DNA from: Sapria himalayana
Lineage: Eukaryota; Streptophyta; Magnoliopsida; Malpighiales; Rafflesiaceae
Assembly (NCBI GenBank): GCA_029783825.1
Contig: JAREIK010012081.1
Span: 1 to 64,000 of the forward strand
Direction: 5' to 3'
Length of the DNA: 64,000 nt
Shown: positions 24,665-37,445 of the stretch, one piece after another
Position numbering within the stretch: the stretch's first letter is position 1
How the letters are laid out: every line of letters starts with the position of its first letter
Made by a program: the position numbers and the translations under genes
The notes under the pieces: model-generated
Databases searched by the model: none
What the model saw: the letters and a program-made list of their open reading frames with translations, nothing else
Told to the model about the DNA's origin: nothing

Positions 24665-26240
24665 CTCTGGCATCCTTTAAAGAAGTATTCGACAACATGT
24701 ATGAGTACATCGATAGGCTTTTCAGCATCGTAAGACCTCACAAGCTATTATATATGGCCGTTGGTAAGGTTTTTGTGTTCATACATGGCTGCCATGTGCC
24801 CATGCATCAGCTTGAATTGGTTTGGTCACACCTCATCGATCTTTTATCTTATGTCCTTTACTTATAAAGTATTTGTGGATTAAATTACATTTGTAGATAG
24901 GGTTGCACCCCATGCTAAAATGAATCAACAACAAAGAAGACACTTCTTAACACCAAAAGACAATGAAATTTCAATGAGGTTCTTCACCCTCCTATGTTTT
25001 TCCTACCCCCCGCCACCCTAGATTGGACACTATTTTTAACACTTTATTTGGCTGTACTTGGGTAATTTTGTGATTTTATTCTCATCAGGAAACTGAGAAA
25101 GAAATGTGAAATGGAAGGTAAACCCCTTGTTCCAAAGCAAGAATCTAAAGTTTCAGACACCAACGTTATCACACTAGGAACTATATTTTTGCACGAGGTG
25201 TCCAAGGAACTTCGACAATATATTTGTTCATGAATGAAGCACAATACTGGGTAGAAGGATTAGAAGGTTTGAACCCTATCTCAGTGTTCTCACATGATAT
25301 AGAATTAGTCTAAGCATTTAGTTTCAGGCCATTTTATCTTCTTCAATAAGGCATTTCTAGCATTACATTGGGCATGTTATAGGTCATTCTATTCGATTCT
25401 AATGTTCCGGGGAAAGGCGAGCACAAGATAATGTCTTTTATTAACCTACAGTGCAAACTTCTTGATTATAGTCCAAATTATGTCACTACCTGTATGGTCT
25501 GGCATGAGAATTTCATTGTATAATAGAATTGAAGATTTCCAACTTCTATTGTTACACACTTAAATGTTGTTCTTCTGAATCTCTTTTAATTTCTGAATAG
25601 TAATGAAGGTTTGTGTGCAGGATGCTGATCTGATAATGCTAGCTTTGGCAACCAATAATGTTCATTTTTCAAAATTAAGAGAGGTAAACATGTATTAAAA
25701 TGCTTTAGCTAGTTCTTTTTGCTTTCAGGATAAATTGGGATTGAAATTGAAATGAGTTTTTTGGATTTTCCTTGATAGGATGTGTTCATATAGGAGCAGA
25801 AAGAGAGAAGTTGCTGTGAATTAGTTGTAGAAGCCAAAACCAAGCCTCCATAAGCCAATTCAAGTTTGGCAAAGTCAAAAGGGTGATTTAAACAAGTTGT
25901 AATGGCTGACAAAACATTTCATTCATCAACAAGCAAGAAAGTAAATCTTTCATTAAAAGACCTTATAAGCGATGATGATTTCAGAGACGTATAAAAAGAT
26001 CACCTTGAATATTACTTTTCTATATGGTCAATACTGATTCGATTCCATTTCTCTTTACATCAACAACTTCTCCATGTTTGTATCCTCAGAGAATATTTGG
26101 AGCTTGATATGAAGATCTCTGATCTTCCATGGAAATTGAAGGAGATCAACTTTGAGCACATAGTTAATGATTTTATCTTCGTATGTTTTTTCATAGGAAA
26201 TGATTTTCTTCCTCACATGCCCTCCTTGGAAATCCATGAG
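24665..26240 (+). pseudogene. Captured 5'-3' exoribonuclease (XRN2/3/4-like) gene fragment
   Basis: Six exon-like pieces of the XRN nuclease domain lie in order: a 24665-24763 (FKEVFDNMYEYIDRLFSIVR), b 24897-24978 (DRVAPHAKMNQQQRRHF), c 25089-25266 (KQESKVSDTNVITLGT), d 25383 to about 25503 ([18 protein letters not shown]), e 25621-25683 (DADLIMLALATNNVHFSKLR), f 26090-26240 ([15 protein letters not shown]). Junction phases a-b, b-c and c-d agree across GT-AG introns. XRN enzymes degrade 5'-monophosphate RNA using a cluster of acidic residues. DADLI and NDF are kept, but the first Glu of the usual GEGEHK is Lys. In-frame stops at 25231, 25252 and 25261 kill it. The start, the exons between e and f, and the C-terminus are missing. 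The mirrored element copy lacks the whole segment. Confidence 0.88.
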
Positions 26241-26317
26241 GTTTTTCACTGAGCTTTTTTTAGAAAATAATTATTTAGAGGTGGTAATTCAAGATAAAAA
26301 ACTAAACTTAGTTATCA

Positions 26318-26440
26318 TAAAAAATACTGAGTAAATACGTATGTATATACCGAGCATATACGTACGTATATATCAAGTAGATACGTACGTATATACCGAG
26401 TACATACGTATGTATGTATGAGTATATACATAAGTGGGTG
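26318..26440. repeat. TATATACCGAGTACATACGTA-type minisatellite
   Basis: A short tandem run of about 21-bp units (GTATATACCGAGCATATACG and variants). Related ACTGAGTATATAC words occur at 43690-43870 in the other CACTA copy, but not at the collinear position. Confidence 0.6.
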
Positions 26441-27180
26441 AATATATATATTTGTAGACATGTATATATTTTCATACATATACACCCATTTGCACACACA
26501 CACACACATGTTTGAATATAAAATTGCCTGGGCTGGTATGGTCATCATCGTGCATTACTTATCGATGCAGGTCATAAAAGTCATGGATATTAAACCTTCT
26601 CCAACAATGTGGCATTAAGATATTTATGGTCCAGGCCAGCCAGGCAGACAGAGCTTGATCTTAAATATATTAGTAATTGTGTAGATATACAATTATCACA
26701 TGGTACAAAGTGTATGAATGAGGAATAAGTTTTCTTGCTGTAGCTTCTGCAATGATTGGTTCTAATTGTACTAGGTCTTAGGATGATTATGAAGATGATG
26801 CTCGTGTAGTGTTGTGTAATTGTATTAGATTTCACAAAACTGTATTCAATCAGAAGGAAAAATGTTATATTGCCCAATTTTTACAGGCCATGAGTGCCAG
26901 GAAGAATTTTTTATTTATTTATTTTAATTTGATTAACTTGATTAAATTTCGTACATATATGGCACCGCATTGTTCCCTATACGAAGCTTTTATAAGTGAA
27001 GGAATTAATTTAATAGACATGATGCACCGTGACTTGGACAGCATTGTCGTAGCAGAAATATGTAATATTAGGAGATGAGGAAGAGAATGCAACGTCAATG
27101 CACAGATAAATTATAGTTTATGCATTGTCGGTAGATAAATTAATGATTATTATGTAATAAAGATTTGATATGTTTTTTTG
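26440..27180 (+). other. CACTA internal block conserved in both arms, with a short open frame
   Basis: Aligns with the reverse complement of about 45000-45450 (26440-26880) and 43400-43640 (26930-27180). A frame at 26809-27078 reads FRTYMAPHCSLYEAFISEG, then INLIDMMHRDLDSIVVAEIC and stops. In the other copy the same stretch has stops and shifts, so there is no sign of coding constraint. The family is not recognised. It may be the decayed 3' end of an element gene. Confidence 0.5.
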
Positions 27181-27360
27181 TTTGAATTATGTAAAATATC
27201 AAAATAAAATAATTTATTAAATGATTTTATTTTTTGTTAATAATAAATTATCATATATAGTTTATGTTTTTAATTAATTTAATAAAAAAAATTAAATTAT
27301 TTTATTAAATAAATTGAAAAAAAAAATTAAATTCTAAAAATAAGTTTGTAATGAAAATAA

Positions 27361-27782
27361 CTAGAGAATTTTCCATTGCTAATTTAGGTAGTGAGTTTCC
27401 CTTACTATTTTATATAGAGAAATAATTATTTTAGCTAGGAAATTTTTCGTGGCTAAAATATTTTAGCTTATGACTATTTTACTTGCTAATTTTTAGTGAA
27501 GAGCACTTTAGATTGGGAAAGTTTCCATCATTATATCCATTTAGCGACGGAAACTCGCATTTAGCTTACTAATTTTGATAGAAAAATTATTATTTTAGAT
27601 AGTGATATTTTTGTCGCAAAAAACTTTTAGCAAGGGACTCTTTCCCTCGATAATTTTGAGCGAGGAGCACTTTAGATTAGGAAAGTTTCGATCATTAATC
27701 CCTCGCTATATCGCATTTAGCAATGGGAAACCCCTATTTAGGTTGGGAATTGTCCAAAGCTATATGAGATTTTTTCGAAGTA
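27361..27782. repeat. CACTA subterminal region and decayed TIR, left arm
   Basis: Contains TTAGCTAGGAAATTTTTCGTGGC- and TTTAGATTGGGAAAGTTTCC-type repeats that match 42845-43240 in reverse complement. The outer edge reads, on the minus strand, TACTTCGAAAAAATCTCATA; the intact partner reads TACTACAATAAAAATCTTATA. The TATC array begins immediately after 27782. Confidence 0.8.
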
Positions 27783-29499
27783 TCTGTTTATCTTTCTATT
27801 GATTTATTTGTCTATCTGTCTATCTATCTATCTATCTAACTATGTTTATTTATCTATCTATCTTTCTTTCTTTCTTCCTATGAATCTATCTATCTACCTA
27901 TCGATTTTTCTATCTGTATGTCTATATTTCTATCTATCTATCTGTCAATATGTCTATCTGTCTATTTATTTAAATAGCTATCTATTTATTTAACTATCTA
28001 TCTATCTATTTATTTAACTATCTATCTATCTATTTATTTAACTATCTATCTATCTATCTATTTTTTTATTTGTCTATCTATCTATTTTTTTATTTGTCTA
28101 TCTATCTATCTATCTTAATCTCTATCTATATATCTATCTATTTATCTATATGTCTATCTATTTATCTGTCTATATATATGTTTGTCTATATGTGATTCTA
28201 TCTATCTGGATATGTAGCTTTCTATCTATCAATCTATCTATAAATCTATCAAAATGGCTATCTATCAATCTATATATATGTCAAAATAACTCTCTATCTG
28301 ACTAACTATCTATCTATGTATCTTTTTATATATTTATACGTCTATCTTTCTATTTATCTATCTATTTATCTATGTGTCTATCTATGTATCTCTCTTTCTA
28401 TCTGCCTATTTGGCTATTTGGATATCTGTAAATTTATATATCTATTTGTATGTCTATCTATTTAATTTCTATCTATTTATCTATTTCTCTATCTTTCTAC
28501 CTATTTGGCTATCTAGCTATCTGTCTATCTATCTATCTGCATGTATATCTATATGTCTGTCTATCTATCTGTCAATCTATCTATCTGTATATCTGTCTAT
28601 CTATCTATCTGTCTATCTATCTATCTATCTTTGTATCTATCTATCAAATATATTTGGCTATCTATATATTTGTATATCTTTATATCTATCTATCTATCTA
28701 TCTATCTGTTGAACTATATATCTATTTAACTATCTATCTGTATATCTATCTATCTATATGTCTATCTGTCTAACTACATATCTATCTAATCTATATATAT
28801 GTCTATCAGTCTATCTATTTATTTGTCTATCTATCTATCTATCTCTTTTTCTTTATATGTGTCTATATGCCTATCTATCTTTCTGTCTATCTATCTGTCA
28901 ATCTGTATATCTAACTATATGTCTATCTATCTATCTATCTATTTGTCTATCTCTCTATTAGTCTATCTGTGTATTTGTCTATCTATATATCTTTCTATTT
29001 ATCTATCTATCTGTCTATATGTCTATCTATCTATCTATTTATCTTTCTATTTATCTGTCTATATGTTTATCTATGTATCTATCTATCTTTCTATCTTTTA
29101 TATGTCAATCTATCTATCTATATGCCTATATATCTATATGTCTATCTATCTATCTATCTATCTATCTATATGTCAATATGTATATATGTCTATCTATCTG
29201 TGTATATGTCTATCTATCTATCTATCTATATGTCTATCTGTATATCTGTCTATCTACCTATATGTCTATCAATCTAACTGTCTATGTGTATACATGTCTA
29301 TCCGTCATTTCTCTTTGTGTCTATATTTATATGTATCTATCTGTCTATCTGTCTATCTATCTATCTATCTGTCCATCTATCTGTCTATCTGTCTATCTAT
29401 CTATATCTATATCTTTCTATTTATCTACCTATCTATTTATATATCTATCTGTCTATGTGTCTATTTATATATATGTCCATATATATATATATATATATA

Positions 29500-29530
<31 letters not shown>

Positions 29531-30659
29531 TTGTTTATCTATCTATCTATCTATGTAACTTTCTGTCTATCTGTCTAACTATCTATCCGTCTATCTATAT
29601 ATCGATTTATCTATCTATCTATCTGTTTGTTTGTCCATCCGTTTATATGTCTATATGTCTATCTATCTATTTGTGTATCTATCTATTTGTCTATTTTTCT
29701 ATCTATCTATTTATCTGTTTATTTGTCTATATATTTATCTATCTATATGTTTTTCTGTCTATCTGTCTATCTATCTATCTTTCTATCTGTCTATCTATCT
29801 ATATGTCTATCTATCTAAGTGTCTATCTATCTATTTGTCTATCAGACTATCTATATAATTGTCTATTTGTCTATCTATCTATCTATTTGGCGATATGTCT
29901 ATATGTGTGTCTGACTATCTCTATATTTGTCTAACTAATAATATACCTATATATCTCTCAGTATATCTATCTAACTATATATCTATCTATCTATCTATCA
30001 GAATATATATCTATCAGCTTGTCTATCTATCTATCTGTCTATCTGACAATCTGACTATCTATCTTTCTGTGTATCTATCTATCTATTTATCTGTATAGAT
30101 ATCTATCTGTCTATATGTTTATCTACCAATTTATTTCTTTATCTATCTATCTATCTATTTGTCTATCTATCTATCTATTTATATGTCTATTTCAATATCT
30201 ATCTATCTATCAGACTATCTATCTATCTATATATCTATTTGTTTGTCTATATGTCTATCTATATATCGATCTATTTGTCTATCTGTCTATCTGTTTATCT
30301 ATCTATCTATCTATCTATCTGTTTATCTTGCTATCTATCTATCAATCTATTTATCTATCCGCCTATATGACTATTTATTTATCTATATATATTTCTATCT
30401 ATCTATTAGTCTCTATTTTTATCTAACTAAGTATCTATCAGTCTATCTATTTATCTTGCTATCTATCTATCTATCTATTTATTTGTCTGTCTATATAACT
30501 ATTTATTTATCTATATATCTTTCTATCTATCTATTTTTCTCTATTTCTATCTGATTAAGTATCTATCAGTCTATCTGTCTATCTATAATCTATATATATG
30601 TCTATCTATCTATGTATATGTCTATATGACTATTGGTCTAATTAACTATCTATCTATCT

Positions 30660-30693
<34 letters not shown>

Positions 30694-32909
30694 ATCTATC
30701 TATCTATCTATCTATATATCTATTTATTTACATATTTATCTATTTGTCTATCTATATATCTATCTCTTTATCTATCTCCCTATCAAGCTATCTAGATATT
30801 TGTCTATCGATCTATCTTTTTATCTATATATCTATCTATCTATTTATTAATCTTTCAATATATCTATTTCTCTATATTTCTATCAAACTTGCTATCTGGA
30901 TATCTATCAATCTATCTATCTATTATATATCTATCTATCTATTAATAGGTATATTAATCTATCTGTCTATCTGTCATACTATTTATCTATCTTTCTATCT
31001 ATCTAACTATCAATATATTTCTATGTCTATATGTGTATCTGTCTATCTATCTATCTATATATCTATCTGTCTATCTGCATATATTTCTATCTATCTGTCT
31101 ATCTATCTGTCTGTCTTTCTGTCTATCTGTCTATTTATCCATCTGTCTATCTTACTATCTATCTATCTTTCTTTCTTTCTATCTATCTCTATTTCTATCT
31201 ATCTGTGCATTTGTCTATTTGTCTATCTATCTATCTGTCTGTCAATCTATCTTTCTATCTATCTAGCTATCTACCTATCTATGTATCTATCAATCTGTCA
31301 ATCTATCTTTCTGTCTATATATATATATTTATTTATTTATTTATTTATATATTTATAAAATTTATTTTTTTATATTTGCATATATATCTGTCTATCTATA
31401 TGTCTATCTGTGTATCTATCTTTCTGTATATCTATCTATTTGTCTCTCTATCTATCTAACTATTTGTCTATCAGTCTATCTATATATCTGTAAATCTGTC
31501 TATATGTCTATTCATCAATCTAATATCTATCTTTTTGTCTATCTATATATGAGTCTATCTTTCTATATGTCTATTTATGTACCTATCTATCTATCTGTCT
31601 ATGTGTCCATCTATCTATCTATCTATCTTTTTAAATGTCTATATGTATATCTTTATATTTTTCTATCTATCTCTCTATTTATCTCTATATCTATCTATTT
31701 ATCTTTCTGTCAAATTTTTTATGAGTGAATCTATTTATTTGTCTAACTATCAATCAATTTTTCTATCTATTTATGTTCTGTCAATCTGTCTCTGTGTCTA
31801 TCTTTCTACATAACTATCTATATATCTGTCTATCTATCTATCTATTTTTCTATCTATAAATATGTCTATATGTTTATCTATCTATCTATGTATTTTTCTA
31901 TATGACTATGTGTCTAACTAACTATCTAGCTATATATCTATTTATCTATCTATCTTTCTATCTATCTATTTATTTATCTATCTATTTATTGGTCTATCTA
32001 TCTATCTATTTGTATATCAATCTATCTATCTATCTATTTATCTATATGCATATCTTGCAATCTAGGTATCTATCTATATATCTATCTATATATCTATCTA
32101 TCTATCTTTTTTCTATCTATTTATCTATCTATATGTCTATGTTTATCTGTCAGTCTATCTGTCTATATATATCTATCTATGTGTCTATATATCTATCTAA
32201 CTATATGTATATCTTTCAATTTGTGTATCTATCCATATGGATATCTGGCTATCAGAAAATTTTTCTATCTGGCTATTTGTATTTTAGTTTATCTATCTAT
32301 CTATCTTTTTGTCTAAATGTCTATTTGTTTATCTATATATCCTTCTATATATTTATCTATCTATATATCTCTCTATCTATCAACATATCAATCAATCAAT
32401 ATATCTACCTATCTGTCAAACTACCTATCCTTTATATATCTATATGTATATCTATTAATCTGCCTATTTATCTATCTATCTATATGTATATCTATCTATT
32501 TGTCTATCTGTCTATTATCTATCTATCTATTTGTCTATATGTCTATTAATCTACCTATCTATCTATATATCAGGCTTTCTATCTATCTATCAATAAATCT
32601 TTCTTTCTTTCTATTTATCTGTCTATCTGTCTATATCTCTATCTACCTATATGTCTATCTGTCTACATGTTTATGCATCTAATTGTCTATCTATCTATTT
32701 ATCTATTTGTCCATCAATGTATCTATCTATATGTCTGTCTGCCTATCTATATATCTATCTATCTATCTGTCTGTCTGTCTATCTATATATCTACCTATCT
32801 ATCTGTCTGTCTGTCTATCTATCTGTCTGTCTGTCTATCTATCTGTCTATCTATTTATCTGATTATCTGTCTATCTATCTATCTGTCTATCTATCTATCT
32901 ATATATCTA

Positions 32910-32940
<31 letters not shown>

Positions 32941-33038
32941 TTGTCTATCTGTATATCTCTCTATCTGTATATCTATCTATCTATCTGTCTGTCTATCAAT
33001 CTATTTGCCTATCTGTCTATATATATATATATATATAT

Positions 33039-33081
<43 letters not shown>

Positions 33082-35783
33082 TCTATCTATCTATCCGTCT
33101 ATCTATCTATTTATCTATATCTCTGTCTATTTGAATATCTATCTATTTATCTAATTGTTGATCTGTCTATCTGTATATCTATATATATGACAATCAATCT
33201 ATATGTCTTGTGTCTATCTACATATCCATCTATCTGACTATCTATCGATATATCTATTCGAATTGTGGATATATATCTATGTGTCTATCTATCTATCTTT
33301 TGATATGTCTTCTATCTATCTGTCTATTAATCTATATGTCTATCTGTCTATTTGTTTATATGTATATCTAGCTATCTACCTATTTGACTATCTGTCTATC
33401 AGTCTATCTTTCTATCTTTCTCTTTCTCTATCAGTCTATATGTCAATATGTATATCTAAGAATCTATCTATTGATCTATCTAGCTATCTATTTGTCTATT
33501 TAAATATCTATCAATGTATCTATGTGTCTATCAATTTATATGTCTATCTATCTATATGTCTATCTATCTATTTTTCTACATGTGTATTTTGATTATCTAT
33601 GTATCTTTCCATATTTTTATCAGTCTATCTGTCTATTTTCTATATATCTATTAGTCCATATGTTAATCAGTCTATCTATCTATCACTCTATATGTCTATA
33701 CGTCATTATCTAAATCAATCTATCTATCTATATATCTATCTATATATCTTTCTATCTGTCTGTTTGTCTATCTATTTATCTATCAGTTATTTTCAATCTA
33801 TATGTCTATCTATCTATGTGTCTTTCTATCTATCTGTCTATCTATCTATTTATGTATTTGTGTATCTATCTATCTATCTGCTTGTCTATCTGCCTATCTA
33901 TTTATCTATCTATATGTCTATTTGTCTATATGACTATCTATATATCTATCTTTCTATATATGTATATGTTTATATGTCTATATGTCTATATGTCTATCTG
34001 GCTATATGTCTATCTATCTATTTGTCTATCTGGCTATCTATCAATCTTGCTATCTCTATCTATATATATATGTCTATCATTCTATCTATCAATGTATCGA
34101 TCTATTTGTCTATCTATTTGTGTTTCTGTCTATATAGTCTATTTATCTATCGGTTTATGTGTCTATATGTCTATCTGTCTATTTATCTATTTGTCTATTT
34201 ATTAATTCATTTTTCTATTTATTATCTACTTATTTTATGTATATCTAACTATCTATCTATCTATTTATCTATCTATTTATCTATATTTCTATCTTTCTAT
34301 ATCTTTAAATATCTATCTCTCTCTATGTATATCCGCTATCTGCCATTCTATCTATCTATATATATATCTAACTACCTTTCTGTATGTCTATGTATATGTG
34401 TGTCTTTCTATCTTTCTGTGTGTCTATTTATTTATCTGTCTATCTATGTATCTGTGTGTATTCTTGTCTATCTATGTGTCTATGGGTTTGTATGTCTATG
34501 TGTATGTGTGTCTGTATTTCTATATGTCTATCTATTTATGTATCTGTCTTTCTGTCTATCTGTTTATGTATCTGTCTTTCTATCTTTCTATCTATCTATA
34601 AATCTATATTTCTGTCTATTAGTGTATATGTTTTTCTAACTATCTGTCTATCTATCTTTCAATTCATCTTTTATCTTTCTACCTATCTATCTATGTGTCT
34701 TTATGTCGATCTGTCTATCTGTCTCTATTTATATAATGCTATTTGTCTATACTTCTTTATATCTATTTGTCATTCTATCAATCAATCTATCTATATGTGT
34801 ATCTATCTATCTGTCTATCTGTCTATGTGTCTATCTATCTATGTGTCTATCTATCTCTTTGTCTGTCTATTTATCTATCTATCTATATATTTATCAATCT
34901 ATATATTTATCCATCTTTCTATCTCTCTGTCTATTTGTCCTTTTGTATTTGTTTGTCGGTCAGCATATCAAACTTTCTATCAATCTATTTGTCTGTCTGT
35001 TTGTATATCTATCTAGCTATCTGTCTATTTGTATATCTATTTGGCTGTCTGTCTGTTTGTATAGATAAATGCATGTTATTTTGTCTATTAATTTGTTTGT
35101 CTGTCTATATATTTATCTACCTATCTATCTATCTATATGTTTGTTTTTCTGTCTGTATGTCTGATTGTCTATCTATATATTTATCTATATATCTATCTAT
35201 TTATCTGTCTATCTATTAAACTATTTATCTATCTATATCTATCGGTCAATCTGTCTATCTAACTATCTGTCTATTTATTTATATGTTTATCTATCTATCT
35301 ATCTAACAATTTGTCTAATTATCTATCTATTTATCTATCTATCTGTGTAGCTATCTATTTTTTATTAGTTTATGTTTTTATATATCTACTTGTCTATCTA
35401 CCTAACAATCTATCTGTATATTTGTCTATCTATCTATCTATCTATCTGTCTATCTCTATAAATATCTATATGTTCGTGTCTATCCTCTATCTACATATCT
35501 ATCTACCATTTAAATATTTATCTTTCTATCTACATGTCTATCTATTTGCCTATCTATCTATCAAAATATCTATTTATATATCAATCCATATATATATATA
35601 TATATATATCTCTGTCTATCAATCTATCTATTATCTATCTATCTAACTGTTATATATCTATACATCTATTGGTCGATCAATCGATCAATTTATATATCTA
35701 TTATTTACCAATCTAATTATCTACTAATCTATCTATCAATCTATCTTTCTATCTATTTGTCTGTCAATCTGTGTGTCGATTTG
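27783..35783 (-). repeat. GATA satellite array 2 (TATC on +), left palindrome arm
   Basis: Degenerate TATC/TGTC array, the opposite strand sense to arrays 1, 3 and 4. It includes microsatellite bursts: (TA)n near 29478-29504 and 30664-30694, (CT)n at 32914-32940, and (TTTA)n at 31320-31345 and 33034-33080. From 34126 to 35783 it can be aligned with array 3 in reverse complement. Open frames of Y-L-S-I type on the + strand are a by-product of the repeat. Confidence 0.93.
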
Positions 35784-37445
35784 TCTATCTATCTATCTAT
35801 CTATTTATCTATGTGTCTATCTGTCTATCTATATTTCATTGTATCTACCTATATGTATGACGATCTATCTGTGTGTCTATGTGTATGTGTGTTTGTTTGT
35901 ATCTATGTATGTTTGTCTATAGAAAGACAAATATACATATAGATAGACAGACAAATAGATAGATAGATAGATTAGTAGATAATTAGATAGGTAGATAGAT
36001 AGATTGATTGATCGATAAATAGATAGATAGATAGATAGATAACATGTAGATAGATTGATTGATTGATATATATATATATATATATATATTGATAGATATA
36101 TAGATAGATCTTTTAATACATAGATAGGTAGACAGACAGACAAACAGATAGATAAATAAAAATTTAAAAGGTAGATAGATAGGTAGATACAGGATAGGCA
36201 CAAATATATAGATATTTACACATATAGATAGATTGATAGATAGACAAATATACAGATAGATTGATAGATAGATATAGAAGAAGATATATAAAATGATATG
36301 CCAATAAAATATTGATAGTTACACAAATAGATAAATAGATAAAGTGATAGATAGATAGATAGTTAGATAGACATAGATAAATAGACAGATATACAGATAG
36401 AAAAATTCATATATAGATAGATAGACAGATTGGAATATAGATAGATAGATATATAGACGAATAGACAGATAGATAGAAAGATAGACAGATAGATAGATAA
36501 ATAAATATATATATATATATATATATAGACAGACAGATTGACAGACAAATAAATTGACATTTATATATACAGACAAATATATAGATAGATAGAGAAATAG
36601 ACAAATAGACAGATTGACAGAAATATAGATATACAAACAGACCAACAAACTGATAGATAGAAAGATAGAAATACAGACCAATAGACAAACAAAAATAGAC
36701 AAATAGATAGAGAGATAGACAGATAGATAGATAGATAGACAGATAAACATATAGATAGATAGACATATATTCATATAGATAGATAGACATATAGTCATAT
36801 AGATAGATAGATAGATTGATTGATTTATTGTTTGATTGATTGATAGAATGACAAATAGATATAAACAAGGATAGACAAATAGCTAGATAGAAATAGAGAC
36901 ATATAGACAGATAGACATAAAGACACATATATAGATATATAGATAGATAAAAGATCGATTAACAAATAGATAGACAAATAATTAGATAGAGAGATAGAAT
37001 GATAGATAGATAAATAGATTAACAGATAAACAAAAAGATAGATAGAAAGACACATAAACATATAGGCATATAAAGACACAGACACACATACACATATACT
37101 TACGGACACATAAACACATAAACAAACAAACATACACACAAATACATAAACAAAGAGATAAACACACAGACACATGGACAGAAAGATAGACATACATATA
37201 CACAGAAAGACAAACATGTAGATAGATAGCTAGTTAGATAGATTGGCACATAGTGGATAGACACGGAGAGAAAGATAATTAGAGATATAGATTGATATGC
37301 AGATAGAAAAATAGACAGATAGATATATAGATAGCCAGATAACAAGTAGATAAAAAATAGAAAAATCGATAAACAGATAGACATATAGATAGATAGACAG
37401 ATAGACATATAGACAGATAAACAGATAAAGAGATAGACTATATAG
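34126..37445. repeat. Core of a large inverted repeat (palindrome)
   Basis: Verified mirrored anchors, left versus right in reverse complement: 35711-35731 with 35969-35989 (identical ATCTAATTATCTACTAATC), 35459-35520 with about 36155-36215, 34670-34800 with about 36790-36955, 34313-34350 with 37241-37275, and 34128-34235 with 37341-37446 (both with GTCTATATAGTCT and TTTATCTACTT-like words). These carry irregular words absent from plain GATA repeats. The axis is near 35.80-35.85 kb. Outside the arrays the mirror continues in the CACTA copies to about 23340 and 46790, making the whole palindrome about 23 kb. Confidence 0.88.
35784..35923. other. Palindrome spacer
   Basis: About 140 bases between the mirrored arms. 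It is still TATC/TGTG-rich on the + strand. Its right edge carries a small perfect hairpin, TTTGTCT-6 bp-AGACAAA, at about 35912-35931, where the strand sense of the satellite switches from TATC to GATA. Confidence 0.65.

Larger units (their letters stand above)
22906..27782 (+). mobile_element. Left-arm CACTA element, one end only, with a captured XRN fragment
   Basis: From about 23340 to 27782 this is collinear with the reverse complement of 42830-46790 in the complete CACTA element. Shared blocks are 23340-23480, 23640-24617, 26440-26880 and 26930-27180, plus the subterminal repeats and terminal inverted repeat at 27361-27782. The last bases (GATTTTTTCGAAGTA) are a decayed TIR matching the mirror of the 42830 end. 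The other end of this copy is not found in the expected place. It contains a broken transposase exon and an XRN gene fragment. With no intact transposase it would be non-autonomous. Confidence 0.75.

Noticed and set aside
25775..25830. Possible further XRN exon between pieces e and f
   Set aside because: An acceptor-like TAG followed by a short frame is present, but the peptide does not convincingly match XRN.
26590..26877. 95-codon minus-strand frame
   Set aside because: It is antisense to a conserved element block, has no recognisable domain, and its mirror at 45000-45300 is not conserved as a frame.
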